A DNA stretch of 64,000 nt. It comes from Benincasa hispida (taxonomy: Eukaryota > Streptophyta > Magnoliopsida > Cucurbitales > Cucurbitaceae). Below the pieces are notes generated by a model. That model was not told the DNA's origin, ran no database searches, and worked only from the letters and a program-made list of their open reading frames with translations. The stretch covers positions 59,342,936-59,406,935 of the forward strand of contig NC_052359.1 of NCBI RefSeq assembly GCF_009727055.1, given 5' to 3'. Position 1 is the stretch's first letter. Every line of letters begins with the position of its first letter. This document shows, one piece after another, positions 21,701 through 40,785 of this stretch. Both the position numbers and the translations under genes were made by a program.

Positions 21701-28559
<6,859 letters not shown>

Positions 28560-30935
28560 TGCCCAATTTAAAAGAGTGCTAGGTTACCAATTTAGTTGGA
28601 TATTTTTGGTCCAAATCTCGTATAGTGATAAAAAATTTCAATTTAATATCTACCATTTTAAATATTTCTTAGGTAACCTCCCGAATTTTAGGAAAATTTA
28701 AGTTAATTATCTAAAATTATTAAATTTAAATTTCCCTCTCATTTGAGAAACTGAGAATAAATTGAAATAATTGAAAAACTTTTTATTGATGAAATTGAAT
28801 TTAATTGATTAAATATTCGAATTGATTATCTTGAAAATATTGAATTTTGCTTCCCTTTGATTTTGGATTTTAAGTTTAATTTGTATCAAATTGATAGATC
28901 TTATGTCATTTAATTTTGGTTTATGAAGCCTAAATTAAGATAATTTGAAAAGTTAATTGATTTATTAATTTAATAGAATCTTTGAAGATTTTGGAGATAT
29001 TATGATAAAATATTTTATTTATCTTTTCAAAATTTGAAAAAAAATAAAAGAATTGAGGTTTTTTCAAAGTAAAAAGAGACAAAAATTGGGAGAAAACAAT
29101 TTGGTTTGACAGCTTCCACAAAATTGTCGATTGTTGAAGTTTGAACCGTTGGATCGTGCTCAAATTTGGTCAGTTTGTTTGAGACATATAAAATTTCATT
29201 TTGAACGGTTGGATCGTTGTTTGAAGCTCTGGTTTGTTTGTAATCGTTGTTGAATAAAATCTATAAAACTAGAAATTTCCCTTCTCTCACTCTCGCAAAC
29301 CCTCCTCATGCAATACCCTCACTACCAGCCGCTAGCCTAAACAATTTATGTCATCCGACAGCAACATCCGCTGCCTGTCTATGGTAGCCACGAGCCGACG
29401 CGCCATCAGCCACCACTGCCCGATCTTTGCTGGAATCTTGAGAAAAACCTTGGGTAAGACTTATTTTTCCTTATAATTTGGGAGGTGAAATTCACCCATT
29501 TGATTTTGGGTTAAGTTAGTAACCAGATTTAAGATTTGGAAGTTTTTAGGCATTGACCATCAAGCTAGATACCATTTTTCACTTTAAGTTATTGATTTTG
29601 GATTTAATTCTTGACCATATTGGCTAATTGAATCAAGTTTTGGAATTTGTCTTGGACCAAGCCACAACTTTAGATTGATTCAAGTTTTCCAAGGATTTTA
29701 AGGAATTATTTGTGTGGACTTTTGTGACCAAGTTGAGGTAAGTGATACTATTACCGGTGCCTTCGTGCCAGGTGACCTAAATTAGATTTATAAAGTTAAT
29801 TAATGGACTATAGAAGCATGATTTTGTCATTGTTATATACTTGTTGCATGACAATTATGAGTATTATGAGCATGTTTGAATTTATAATAAGTATTGAAAT
29901 TATGTATGTGATGCATGATTAGACCAATAGGGCAATTTTGCCGTATCGCCTTGACGCATGTTTTATTTAAAAGGACCGATGGGTCTAGTTTCATGTTTGA
30001 CGATGTGCCTTCGGGCCGCTAGACATGCGTGAATCGAAAAGTTCACGTTCATGTTATTTTTCCATGTTTGACGGTGTGCCTTCGGGCCGCTAGACATGCG
30101 TAAATCGACAGGTTCACGTTTATGTTATGTTTCCATGTTTGACGGTGTGCCTTTGGGCTGTTAGACATGCGTGAATCGACAGGTTCACATTCATGTTATT
30201 TTTTCATGTTTGACGATGTGCCTACAGGTCGCTAGATATGCGTGAATCGACTGGTTCACATTCATGTTTGACGGTGTGCCTACGGGCCGCTAGACATGCG
30301 TGAATCAACAGGTTTACGTTCATGTTATTTTTTTCATGTTTAACGGTGTGCCTACAAGCCGCTAGATATGCATAAATCGACAGGTTCACGTTCATGTTAC
30401 TTTTCCATGTTTGACGATGTGCCATTAGGCCACTAGACATGCAAGTCTAAGGCAAGATAGTACGGTTTCTTTTCATCATCTAAGACAGATGTAGTTGTTT
30501 GAGCCAAGGGCCCACCCCATCATTCTCTACTCATGGATGCATAGCCTGATCTTGGTAATGAGATCACTTACTCAACCTTTCTTAATTTATGTTTTCCAGG
30601 TAAGGATAGGAATGGACCGGCAGGTGACGAGAGGGACCTGTGATCATGCCATATGAGACATGTAAATCGCTTCTACCCAGTTTACGTTTTCAAGCTATTT
30701 AAAAGTTTTGATTTGAAACTCGATGTTGGTCAAAATTTTATCTGTTTAAGTTATTTTTTCTTCATTATTTTAGGGGTCCCAAACAAAGATTTTTCTTATT
30801 TGTTATTTATTTTGGAAAATTGTCTTTATTATTTTAATGAAAATTTATTTTCCTTAATGGTAAAAATGTTTTGAATGTAAATATGTAATTATGAGTAATG
30901 ACCTTATTAGAGTACTCAAAAGGTCTACAAAAATT
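28560..30935 (+). mobile_element. Solo LTR-like sequence of gypsy type with tandem array
   Basis: No coding sequence, but an LTR-like layout: an AT-rich first half, a promoter-like segment with GTTGGATCG motifs and a pyrimidine-rich leader (about 29270-29310), then splice-donor-like GGTAAG sites, a tandem array, and an end at TCAAAAGGTCTACA (30935). This layout resembles LTRs of plant Ty3/gypsy elements. The 5' boundary is uncertain and I found no target duplication or adjacent polyprotein, so a solo LTR or fragment is inferred. Confidence 0.4.
29992..30442 (+). repeat. ~70-bp tandem repeat array, six units plus a partial
   Basis: Units begin CATGTTTGACGGTGTGCC at 29992, 30062, 30133, 30205, 30263, 30336 and 30405. 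Each continues CGGGCCGCTAGACATGCG and TGAATCGACAGGTTCACG. Most units are 70-73 bases; the fourth is 58 bases because its T-rich tail is missing. Units differ from each other at several positions, so the array is not recent. Confidence 0.9.
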
Positions 30936-33028
30936 GATCATTTATCTTACTTCACTAATTGTATTAGAATTTAGGATATAAAATTGAGTGAAAATTAATG
31001 AATTTTCGAGCGAGTAAAAATGATAGATAATTTTGTAGGCAAACCTATGTATAAACAAAATCAAAACCCAACTCGAACTATATGATTTAAATCAAAATCA
31101 AATTTAAATAAACAAAATTGATAATCTAACATGGGAAGAAAAAATTATAATATAACACAAAAGATGATTAAGTTATAACATATTTTGGTCTTTATACTTT
31201 TACTTTTTAAGATGTTCAAATTTTGAATTTGTATTTTAAATCTCTAAATAGTATTTAATGTTAGTTTAGAGTATAATTTTTTTCTTCTAAAAATAGCCTA
31301 TATCAGTCTTCTCTCTATAAATATTGAAAACTGCAGTTTTTTTGAGTAATAGAATTACCGGATAAAAATTAATTAATTATGAAGGACTAAACTTAATATT
31401 TATTCAAAATTTTAAAATACAAACATGAAGGAATTGATCTTTAAAAAAAATGGAAGAGAAATCGGCAGAAAAATATCTGATGCTGCAGGATGGTCGAGAA
31501 AAGAAAAATGGACGGCTGTGATTGCGCGGCGCACAGACCAAGTGGCCAAGTTTGTTACATTATCACAAGGTGATGTTGATTGGATGGATCTCACACGCGT
31601 GAAGCGTGCCACTTCGCACTATCCACTTGTTAGTTTTCAACTTGTTATCATTTTTTTTAAATCTCTTTAGAGGATATATAGTTAATTTTATTTCCACTTC
31701 CTAATTTAAGTTTTTTGGTCAATCGATAATTCAATATGGTATCACAGTTAAAATAGCCTTTTTTATTTTTGTTGTCGTAGATTTTTTTCTCAACTTTCGT
31801 CTTCGTCATATTTCAAGCCCACAAATGAGAGTGATAATAGATGATATATAATTAAATTTACTTTTATCTATCAACTTAAATTTTTTTGGTCAATAGTGAT
31901 TTAAGAATCTCTTATGTTATCTGTTTCAACAATTTTATTATTTAATTAGATTGTTAATGACATCCTGGGCAATTTAATAGGTTTAAACATGTACATTCAT
32001 TGTAAAAAAAAAAATCTAAGATTCGAGTCTTTATTCTCATTCGTTGAATTTCTAACTAAATATTATTAATAAATTGTATTGTTATCTTTTTCTTTTTTTC
32101 TTTTTTTTTGTTTTTTAAAAAGCTTATATCCATTAAAAAGTATTTGTTTAAAAAATCTCATACAAACGTGATAATATAATAAAATGATAGATTTATATTC
32201 TCGATATCGTATCAGCATCATCAATTCCATATGTGTTTGGTAGGTGCCAGAATAAGTATAGTTATGAATATGTTTAGTAGGTGCCAAAATGAGCACATTG
32301 GTACTATAAGATGTGTTTGATAAGTGTTAAAATGAGCATAGCTCGATTGACATAATGCTTGTATTAAAGTACATAACTAATGTGTAGTCTTTGTACTTAT
32401 GCCATGTTTACATAATATTTTACCGAGTGACGAATTTACTACTATTTAAGCTGGATATTGTACTGTCGCAATAACCCCTAAAACTTTATAAATTATATCA
32501 TGCTTGATACTTTATCGACTCAAATGATTCGAACATAAAAGTTAATGAATGATTCAAACCTATGTTTGTTTCAATGTTTGTTAACATGAATATAATTAAA
32601 CAATTAGGCTAAGGTATCTATACTATATCAAAAGATGGAAGTAGGATAATTTTTACATTTCCTTTTTGCCCATGTATTTCTAATAAATGACTACTTTATC
32701 CTTCCATCTTCAGGACAGTACTTTTCGTTTGGTGTTTGTTGAGCGATGTACGGACAACAAATGTGAAACCTCTTGTGTCGATAGAACACAACTCATCTGA
32801 TGCAAGTGCTTGCACATATTGAATTAGTGTGTCCATTCCTATATGAAACCCGATCTATGTTAGACAATAAAGGTTGTGCTTTATATTTTCAGTTTACAAA
32901 ATAGATTTATTATATGTGAAAAGGTCGACTTTGAAGTCAAATAAGTACATTTTATGTAAACAAAATACCGCTATTTGAGTATAGTTCGTGTTATATTTCG
33001 AATTTCTGCATCTATTACTAATCTTACA

Positions 33029-33065
<37 letters not shown>

Positions 33066-33459
33066 ATAAATTTCATTACATCATATATATTTATAAAATA
33101 CATAGTAGTAGAAGCCATTTCACCAAAAACATGATTTACGATTAATAAATATAAATGAATTTCAATATCCACACTAAATCTTTTAAACATAAAAAATAAA
33201 ATAATAAATGGTGAAATTCATAAATACGTGTATCACTGGGGAGCCATACTAGTATTTTAAAATGTTAGGATCTCTAACTACTCACATATTATATTAAAAA
33301 TAGATTTTTTTTGTTGAACAATAAGGGTAAGATTCAAATATTTACATTTATACAACAAAATAGAACCATTCGAAAATAGAGCGAAAAATACTCATAAATA
33401 TCACACCAATATTAACATTATATTATTTAGAAATTTACATAAAGTTGAAAAAAAGATCC
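30936..33459. other. Intergenic DNA upstream of the RNP gene
   Basis: No gene recognised. A slightly GC-richer island at 31480-31625 contains GATTGCGCGGCGCACAG and CACACGCGTGAAGCGTGCC; an 81-codon frame crosses it but matches nothing I know. Three copies of a short unit (TGTTTGGTAGGTGCCAGAAT and variants) lie at about 32231, 32270 and 32315. A poly(T) run of about 23 lies at 33038-33061. Confidence 0.5.
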
Positions 33460-33467
33460 TATAAATA
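33460..33467 (+). promoter_or_regulatory. Putative TATA box of the chloroplast RNP gene
   Basis: TATAAATA, 55 bases before the ATG at 33522. The interval is pyrimidine-rich (TTTCTCCCC, CCTTCTCC), as is common in plant leaders. The distance implies a very short 5' untranslated region of about 25-30 bases. Confidence 0.5.
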
Positions 33468-33521
33468 TCTAGTTTCTCCCCGTCGAGCCTTCTCCAACCT
33501 TATCTCAAAAACTCGGAAGCC

Positions 33522-35337
33522 ATGTCTGCCTCTGCGGCTTCTCTCACGCTCTCAGCCCTAACCCTCAAAACCCTATCTCTTTCTAACCCTAAAATCAAAC
33601 TCTTTTCTCTCAATCCTTCTTCCACTCGCCTTCTTTCAAATCCTTCTTCCATTTCTTCTGTTGTTCTTCGTTCTCAAAGGGTTTCTCCTCCCTTCTCCTC
33701 TCGCTTTGTTCGGAATGTCGCCGTCTCATCCGATTACGACCAGGAAGAAGACACTCTTGAGGCCGATGCAAACGAAGCTAGCTACGCTCCTGACCTCAAA
33801 CTGTTCGTCGGAAATCTTCCTTTCAGCGTCGACAGTGCTCAACTCGCCGGCTTGTTCGAAAGCGCCGGACAAGTTGAAAGGGTCGAGGTACTTTTCATTT
33901 TAGTGTTATATCAATTGTTTCTGTTTTCTTGAGAAACCCATTTGCTTTGCCCTAATTTTCGCGGTGTTTTTTCTTATAGGTAATTTATGACAAGACGACG
34001 GGACGAAGCAGGGGATTTGGTTTTGTCACAATGTCGAGTGTTGATGAGGTTGAAGCAGCTGCTCAACAATTTAATGGTTATGTAAGTGACTACACTCCTT
34101 TTACGCTTGCTTAATACTATGCATTTTTGCTTTTGGTTATGATTTATTTACTCCTTGCCAAAACAATTGTTGTAACTGTAACTCAAAGAAAAAGTAGGAA
34201 GTTATAGAGCTATCATGTTTTGAACATCAAATTACGAACGAGCAGAATTTATATTGTCGTCATAGAGAACCCATCCTAGTGATGTAGAGCTTGTAATTTG
34301 CTTCCATGGTGTTTCTTGAGGGGTAATTTTAACGTCAAAAGTTTCTTAGATTCACCTTTGTGACCCAATTACATACTGTTATCTTTCATTTTCAATCAAA
34401 GGTTTATATTGGATGTGCTTCTGGTTGATTATTCCTGGTTAACTCCTCACAGGAACTCGATGGCAGATCACTGAGGGTAAATTATGGACCCCCTCCACCG
34501 AGAAGGGATGATTCCTCTTTCAGAGGCTCCAGAAATGCTTCAAGATTCGATAACCCCAATCGTGTTCATGTGAGCAACCTTGCTTGGGGTGTTGATGATC
34601 TTACGCTTGAGAACTTGTTTAGGGAACATGGAAATGTTGTGGAGGCAAAAGTAGTTTACGACCGTGAGAGCGGAAAATCGAGGGGCTTTGGTTTCGTAAC
34701 ATTTAATTCAGCAGAGGAAGTTAACAATGCCATTCAGTCCTTGGATGGAGCTGTAAGTTCACATTGACCCTTAATTTTTATGCATTTTTGGGGTCTGTTC
34801 TGCATTTGTATATGATGAATCTTGATATGCTCCCTCATGTTCAATTCAACCTTGCTTACTGAACTCAGGAGATAGATACCATCAAGGACCAATTGTTATG
34901 GAGATGAAATCCCGTTGTTCATATTAATCATGATTTTATTATAGCATCTTCACCCTCTAATTTCCCCGCGTAATTTTCAGTCCGTTCCTATGCATTAACA
35001 ACTCTATATGAAATTCACTTCACTTGTTTCCTTCGTCGACATTCTTTTGTTGTTCCCATCCATCATGCCTGAAGAGGAGTTTTTTTATGGAAAGTTTAAG
35101 AAGAGTTTTTTTATGGAAAGTTTATCTCAGTTTATCATATTTTCCCTATAAAACTCATATCATGAATTGAATTCCCTTCAGGGATATAGATCCCTTGCTT
35201 AATGATCAAGAAGTGAATGATTTGGAATCGAGCATCTTTCATATATCTAAGTAAAAATGTGTGCATTGCAGGAGTTGAGTGGAAGACCCATCCGAGTAAC
35301 ACAAGCCGAAGCAAGGCCGCCAAGGCGCCAGTTTTGA
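33522..35337 (+). CDS. CP29B: Chloroplast 29 kDa-type ribonucleoprotein (two RRMs)
   Basis: Nuclear-encoded chloroplast RNA-binding protein that stabilises and helps process plastid transcripts. Four exons, 33522-33887, 33980-34081, 34453-34752 and 35272-35337, give 277 aa; all introns are GT-AG and phase 0. Residues 1 to about 65 are Ser-rich with few acidic residues, as in a transit peptide; mature sequence probably begins near RNVAVSSD. An acidic stretch ([13 protein letters not shown]) follows. RRM1 has RNP2 LFVGNL at 94-99 and RNP1 RGFGFVTM at 133-140; RRM2 has RNP2 VHVSNL at 195-200 and RNP1 RGFGFVTF at 234-241. The C-terminus ARPPRRQF is typical of the cp29 group. The spacer between RRMs ([11 protein letters not shown]...) is short and lacks the Gly-rich tract found in Arabidopsis CP29A and CP29B as I recall them, so the exact orthologue is uncertain. 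Confidence 0.92.
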
Positions 35338-38078
35338 GTATCAGTAGCTTTTATTTATAAAGAATTAACGTGGTTTTTTGGGCTCTTACAGTAACCTTAT
35401 TTTTCTAAGGTATGTTCTCCGATAGTAAATGGTGCCAAATGATTTAGTGTACTTTCTCTATGATCAATGGTATTTGATTCTTTTTCCCTTCTGAATTTGC
35501 ATTCAACTAAGATTAAAAACTTCATATGTTTTAAAAGGCGTTTAAGGTGTAAGTATTAGGCTCCGATATTGTGCTTAAGGCTCTGTGCCTTCAACATATA
35601 AAATTGAGGCAGGTGCCTACGCCTCTATATTGTCTTGATTCAAGATGGCATATTAGGGACTAGGGGTGAAATTGATTTGTCTCTGCTTGGTTTGAGTGCC
35701 AAGTCGAAATCGAACAGATGAGAATATTGAAGAAATATGAAAAACCAACCTCTAACTGCTCACATAAAGCTTACAAACTGCAACAAACCAATTACCCGAC
35801 CGGGTTACTGACTGAGAAGCATGAGTGTTAGGCTGCTACGATAGGTCACATGAATGCAAATTGGAAGGAAAAAATGTTGAATATTTTACCTTCTGATGTG
35901 GTCAAACGAAGGCCTTGCATATTACAAGGAGACTTCATAGCCAACTGCGTCACTGATCCGTTACTTTTACGAGTTTCAAAATGTAATATAAATGCAATCG
36001 GTTAGTTCGGGTGTATCCTGTTTAGTTCACTAGAACCCGAAATTTATCCCAAACCGACCTGGTTCCAACTCGAACCGAATGGTGGGCTTCAGTTGATTAG
36101 AGCAATATTTTTTTGGTTTTTTCCTTGCAGGCGGACTCCACTGTTTGTCCAGCGTTACTACTAAAAAAACCCGGTATTTCATACAGCCCATGAGTTATTT
36201 TTTGTTACCTACTTTAAAACAAAATTTCAAAAAAAAGCTACATTTTGAAAGTTATAAAATAAAAAGTTATACTAATGAAACTTAGTTTGTTTCTAAGATT
36301 TTAAGGTGTAGATGACAAAACAAGCTTATAGGTAAAAATAGTGTTTATAAATTTACCTTGCGAAACCGACAACAAATAACTATAAGCTTCATTAGAACAA
36401 CTTTTTTATTTTCTAAAATTTGGTCTCGGTTGTATATCATTAGAAATTTGAGCAACGGCTTCAAATACACTTTCAAGAAGGATCTTTGGTCTTTTTGGAT
36501 GCTCTACTTGATCAAGCCAATGGTGTTTAGCTGAGTCACGATTCAGACTCCCACAGTGGACAGTAGTGGGAAATCTTGCACAATGATTCAACAATATCTT
36601 GTAATTATAAGCTTAACTTTCATAAATAAAAAATTAGAAAAACAAAAATAAAACAAAAAATAAAATTCGTTATCAAACGAGATTAAGGTAAAAAATAAAT
36701 AAAATTAAGAGAAGTTGTTATGTATAGCAAGAAATCGACACCCAACAAAAAAAATTTAGTCTAGATCAACTGACATGAAGCTTGACATAGAAACTGAAAA
36801 ATAGTCGATAATAAAACCTATTGATATTTGATAACTTGTAGAGATATAAATTATGGTTCTCTCAAAATTGGAATAATTAGGATTAAAGTGATGTAAACGC
36901 ATTCATAATAAAGGAAAATGCATGGAATTATATATGTGTGTGTGTGATAGGCCCATGCAAAAATATCCTTTAAGTAAAAAACTGCATCACTAATGCAAGT
37001 GTCGCAGACAAAGCCAATGCAAGGAGCATGCATCCAGTTGATCTGACGTATGATAAGATACATTTGGCTTGTGCAATCAACGTCAAATCATAACTTGCAA
37101 GCATGAACATCTGACTAGCGGCGTTTGATCAAGGTAGAATGACAGGCGACTGTTTCAGGGTATGGAATTCATCACCAAGTAGCTGTTCTGATTGCTTATA
37201 TAAAGAGATGTTGTCTACAGTTGAAAAAAATAGCGAGATTAGTTATAGAGGTAAACCATTTTGATCCTTCATCTTCGCTGGCTGCAAGAAAGAAATAGGA
37301 AAGATGATTGCCATTTTCCACCATTGGTAATGAGGTGATGTCGGAGAAAAGCTCGAGAGAGGCATCTCCTTCACCCCTTCTACCTAGTTGTCAACAACAA
37401 GTACAAAAACAAGCCAAAGGGGGCAAGAGATTAAACCTGGTGATTTGACTTCTTTCTTTTACTTAGCATCCCAGCTGCTTGACTTCTTTCTTTTACTTAG
37501 CATTTTCATTCACTGTCCTACTTGATTGAACTAAGATTATATGTATCAAGACATATTTCTTTAATTCAATCCCCATTTCAACCATTCAACATATCTCTAC
37601 CGGTTAATTTATTAAGTTGTTTGTGTATGTGAATCTTTTGGCTTGATAATTGCATAAAGTTTGTTGCTTGAATCCATCCGATCAGTTGATTGAAGTGAAA
37701 AAGCATTTCGTTACTCGAGATGGTAGTAATTTGTAGAATGCATCAAGCCAGAGCGTGAGTAATTTAGAGACAAAACCATTCATGTTATTTTCCTGTTCAT
37801 TTTAACTAATGCATGCAACCTAGAGATACGATCAGTGTGGCATCTACATCAAGAGATGTTGAGCATAAATTAAAGAACAGATTCCAAACGCATCACACAC
37901 ATACACTTAGATTTTCACTTCATTATCATTGTGCTTATATAGACTTGTTATTCTCACTAGGAAATCAACGCATATCATCTAGCGCTCGATATAATCATCT
38001 ATGTATCTTATTCCCCTTTATCTGAACTCCTATTTTCTCTTGCATGGGTGCTAGTAGTTTAGTATGATGGGTCCATAT
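35338..38078. other. Intergenic DNA, no gene seen
   Basis: Includes the RNP gene 3' untranslated region. A direct repeat of TTGACTTCTTTCTTTTACTT occurs twice within 37445-37505, separated by a few bases. A short (GT)n run lies near 36934-36945. None of the short open frames here has recognisable content. Confidence 0.5.
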
Positions 38079-38547
38079 TAAAGAACCTTTAGCGGAAGTG
38101 GGGATTGGACCCAAATTCCAAAATTCACAGAACACAAAATTTTACAGAGAGAGAATAAAATTATGCATCTAATGAATTGTACAACATGCTTACACTAAAT
38201 TATAGAAAAGAAATTAGGGTTCAAAACCTATTACCTTTGAAGAACAGTTCTTCAATTGAATCCCTCGAACCGATGAATACCACCACAATGGCTACCTCCG
38301 TATTCTCTAGGATAAAAATCCAGGAATTTGTGGGCTCTGGCTATTTTGGTGAGGGAATTGGAGAGAAGAAAAGAGAGAAGAAGGATGACAATAATGTGAG
38401 ATCTCTCAAAACTTTTTGTGTTCTCTGTGAAAGAAAACACTAGATAAAGAATATGAAACATTCTGCCCCACTATCATGTAGTGGAGAGAAAGAAAGGGAA
38501 TTGTCAACTCCCTCCCAAAAAAATGATTTAAAATAAACTAAATAATT
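38079..38547 (-). mobile_element. Copia LTR 3' terminal fragment, minus strand
   Basis: Starts TAAAGAACCTTTAGCGGAAGTG, which is the complement of an LTR end like those at 42740 and 49605. It contains CCTTTGAAGAACAG and ATCCCTCGAACC, equivalent to the minus-strand LTR at 47931-47998. It stops at about 38547 where plus-strand pol sequence begins, so it is truncated. Confidence 0.6.
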
Positions 38548-40785
38548 ACGCTTCCTTACCAGACTCGTTTTGGGGTTTTGCAGTGGAAACTGCAACATAC
38601 ATCATGAACTGCATTTCCTCCAAGAGTGTTGCCAGAACATCTTTGGAGTTGTGGAACAGGCGTAAAGCCATTTTACGTCACTTTCGCATCTGAGGTTGTC
38701 CAATACATGTGCTTGAGGCTAATCCTAAGAAATTGGAACCATGTTTGAGGTTATGCCTATTTGTAGGCTACCCCAAAGGGACACGCGGGGGTTACTTTAT
38801 GATCCTAAGGAAAACAAAGTGTTTGTATCGACAAATCCTACTTTTCTTGAAGAGGACCATATAAGGGAACACAGTCCTAGAAGTAAAGTCGTGTTGAATG
38901 AGCTTTCCAAATAAACTACTGAAACTTCAACAAGAGTTGTTGAAGAGCATGTTACCTCAACAAAAGTTGTTGTGAGTTCATTTAGTAGGTTAAATCCACC
39001 TCAAGAGTTGATGGAACCTCAACGTAGTGAGAGGGTTGCGAACCCACCTATTTGCTATATGGGTTTAACCGAAATCCTGGCATGATAGCTGATGGTGAAG
39101 TTGAGGATCCGTTGTCTTACAAGAAGGCAATGAAGGATGTTGAGAGATGAATGGGTCAAAGCCATGGATCTCGAGATGGAGTATATATACTTCAACTCAG
39201 TTTGGGATATTATAGATCAACCTGATGGGATTAAACCTATAGGTTGTAAATGGATCTACAAGAGGAAATGAGGTGTTGAGGGAAGATGCAAACCTTCATG
39301 GCTAGACTTGTGGCGAAGGGTTATACCTAGATATAAGGAGTTGACTATGAGGAGACTTTCTCGCCTATTGCCATGCTAAAGTTTATCCGCATCCTCCTGT
39401 CCATTGCCTCATATTATGACTATGAGATATGGAAAATGGATGTCAAGACTGCTTTTTTGAATGACAATCTTGAGGAGACCATCTAAATGGTGTAGCTTGA
39501 GGGATTCATAGCCAAAAGTCAAGAGTAAAAAGTTTGCAAGCTGAATCGGTCCATTTATGGACTGAAACATGCATCTCGATCTTGGAACATAAGGTTTGAT
39601 ATTGCAATCAAATCTTATAACTTTGACCAAAATGTTGATGAGCCTTGTGTCTATAAGAGAATCATCAACATTTCAGTAGTTTTCTTAGTGTTATATGTAG
39701 ACGATATTCTACTCATTGGGAATGATGTAGGCTTATTGACTTCAGTTAAGAACTGGCTAGCGACCCAATTCCAAATGAAAGATTTAGGAGAGGCTCAGTT
39801 TGTTCTTGGGATTCAGATCTTTTGGGATCGAAAGAACAAAATGCTAGCACTGTCCTAGGCATCGTACATTGACAAAATGTCGATCAAGTACTCGATACAA
39901 AATTCCAAGAGGCGCCTATTGCCTTTTTGGCACGGAGTTATATTGTCTAAGGAATAGTGTCCTAAGACACCTCAAGAGGTTGAGGAAATGAGACGGGTCC
40001 CCTATGCATCTATTGTAGTCAGTAAGATGTATGCGATGTTATGTACTAGACCTAACATTTGCTACGTTGTGGAGATAGTCAGTAGATCAGTCTAATCCAG
40101 GACAAGGTCATTGGAGAGCCGTCAAGAACATCCTCAAGTATCTTCGGAGAACGAGGACTACATGCTTGTGTATGGTTCTAAGGATTTGATCCTTACAGAA
40201 TACACAGACTCTGATTTTCAGACTGATAAGGATTCTCGGAAATCCACTTCAAGATCAGTGTTTACTCTTAACGGAGGTGCTGTAGTATGGCGAAGAACCA
40301 AACAGGGGTGCACCGTTGACTCCACCATAGAGGCCGAGTATGTTGCGGCTTGTGAAGCTGCTAAGGAGGCCGTTTGGCTCAGGAAGTTCTCAATTGATCT
40401 AGAAGTTATTCCAGACATGTCTAGGCCCATCACCCTTTATTGTGATAATAGTGGTATTATGATGAATTCTCGTGAGCCTCGAAGTCATAAGCGCGACAAA
40501 CACATAGAGCGGAAATACCATCTCATATGAGAGGATGTGCATCGAGTGGACGTGATTGTCACGAAGATAACTTTGGAGCACAACGTTGCTGATCCGTTTA
40601 CGAAGGCCCTCACGACTACAGTGTTTGGGGGTCACCTGTAGAGTAAGAGTCTATGGGATAAACCACGGCTGGACTAGGGCAAGTGGAAGATGTTGTATAG
40701 GGCGTTTGTGCCCTAATTTATTGTTTTGTGTACTTGTAATATGATTATCTTGTACAGCCCACTAACTTTAGAACAAGTGGGAGAT
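38548..40785 (+). pseudogene. 5'-truncated copia pol: integrase end, RT, RNase H
   Basis: Plus-strand copia polyprotein fragment, starting inside the integrase with LPDSFWGFAVETATY and running FRI-GCP, LCLFVGYPKGTRGG, then the reverse transcriptase ([27 protein letters not shown], the catalytic YVDD at 39694-39705 and ILLIGNDV) and RNase H (open from 40111 to 40530: LVYGSKDLILTEYTDSDFQT, VVWRRTKQGC, TIEAEYVAACEAAKEAVWLR, ITLYCDNSG). The tail is NVADPFTKAL at about 40575-40610. Frameshifts and stops break the reverse transcriptase part (for example at 38692, 39268, 39485, 39526). Gag and most of the integrase are missing. Confidence 0.85.
40774..40785 (+). other. Polypurine tract
   Basis: CAAGTGGGAGAT immediately before the LTR start TGTTGGG, the usual primer for plus-strand DNA synthesis in this copia lineage. 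The same sequence precedes the minus-strand LTR at 57784-57795. Confidence 0.75.

Noticed and set aside
31425..31670. 81-codon plus-strand frame in a GC-richer island
   Set aside because: No family recognised, no promoter or intron signal; codon use and short length do not support a gene. Kept only as part of the intergenic description.
33661..33903. 80-codon frame overlapping exon 1 of the RNP gene
   Set aside because: Out-of-frame shadow of the real coding exon.
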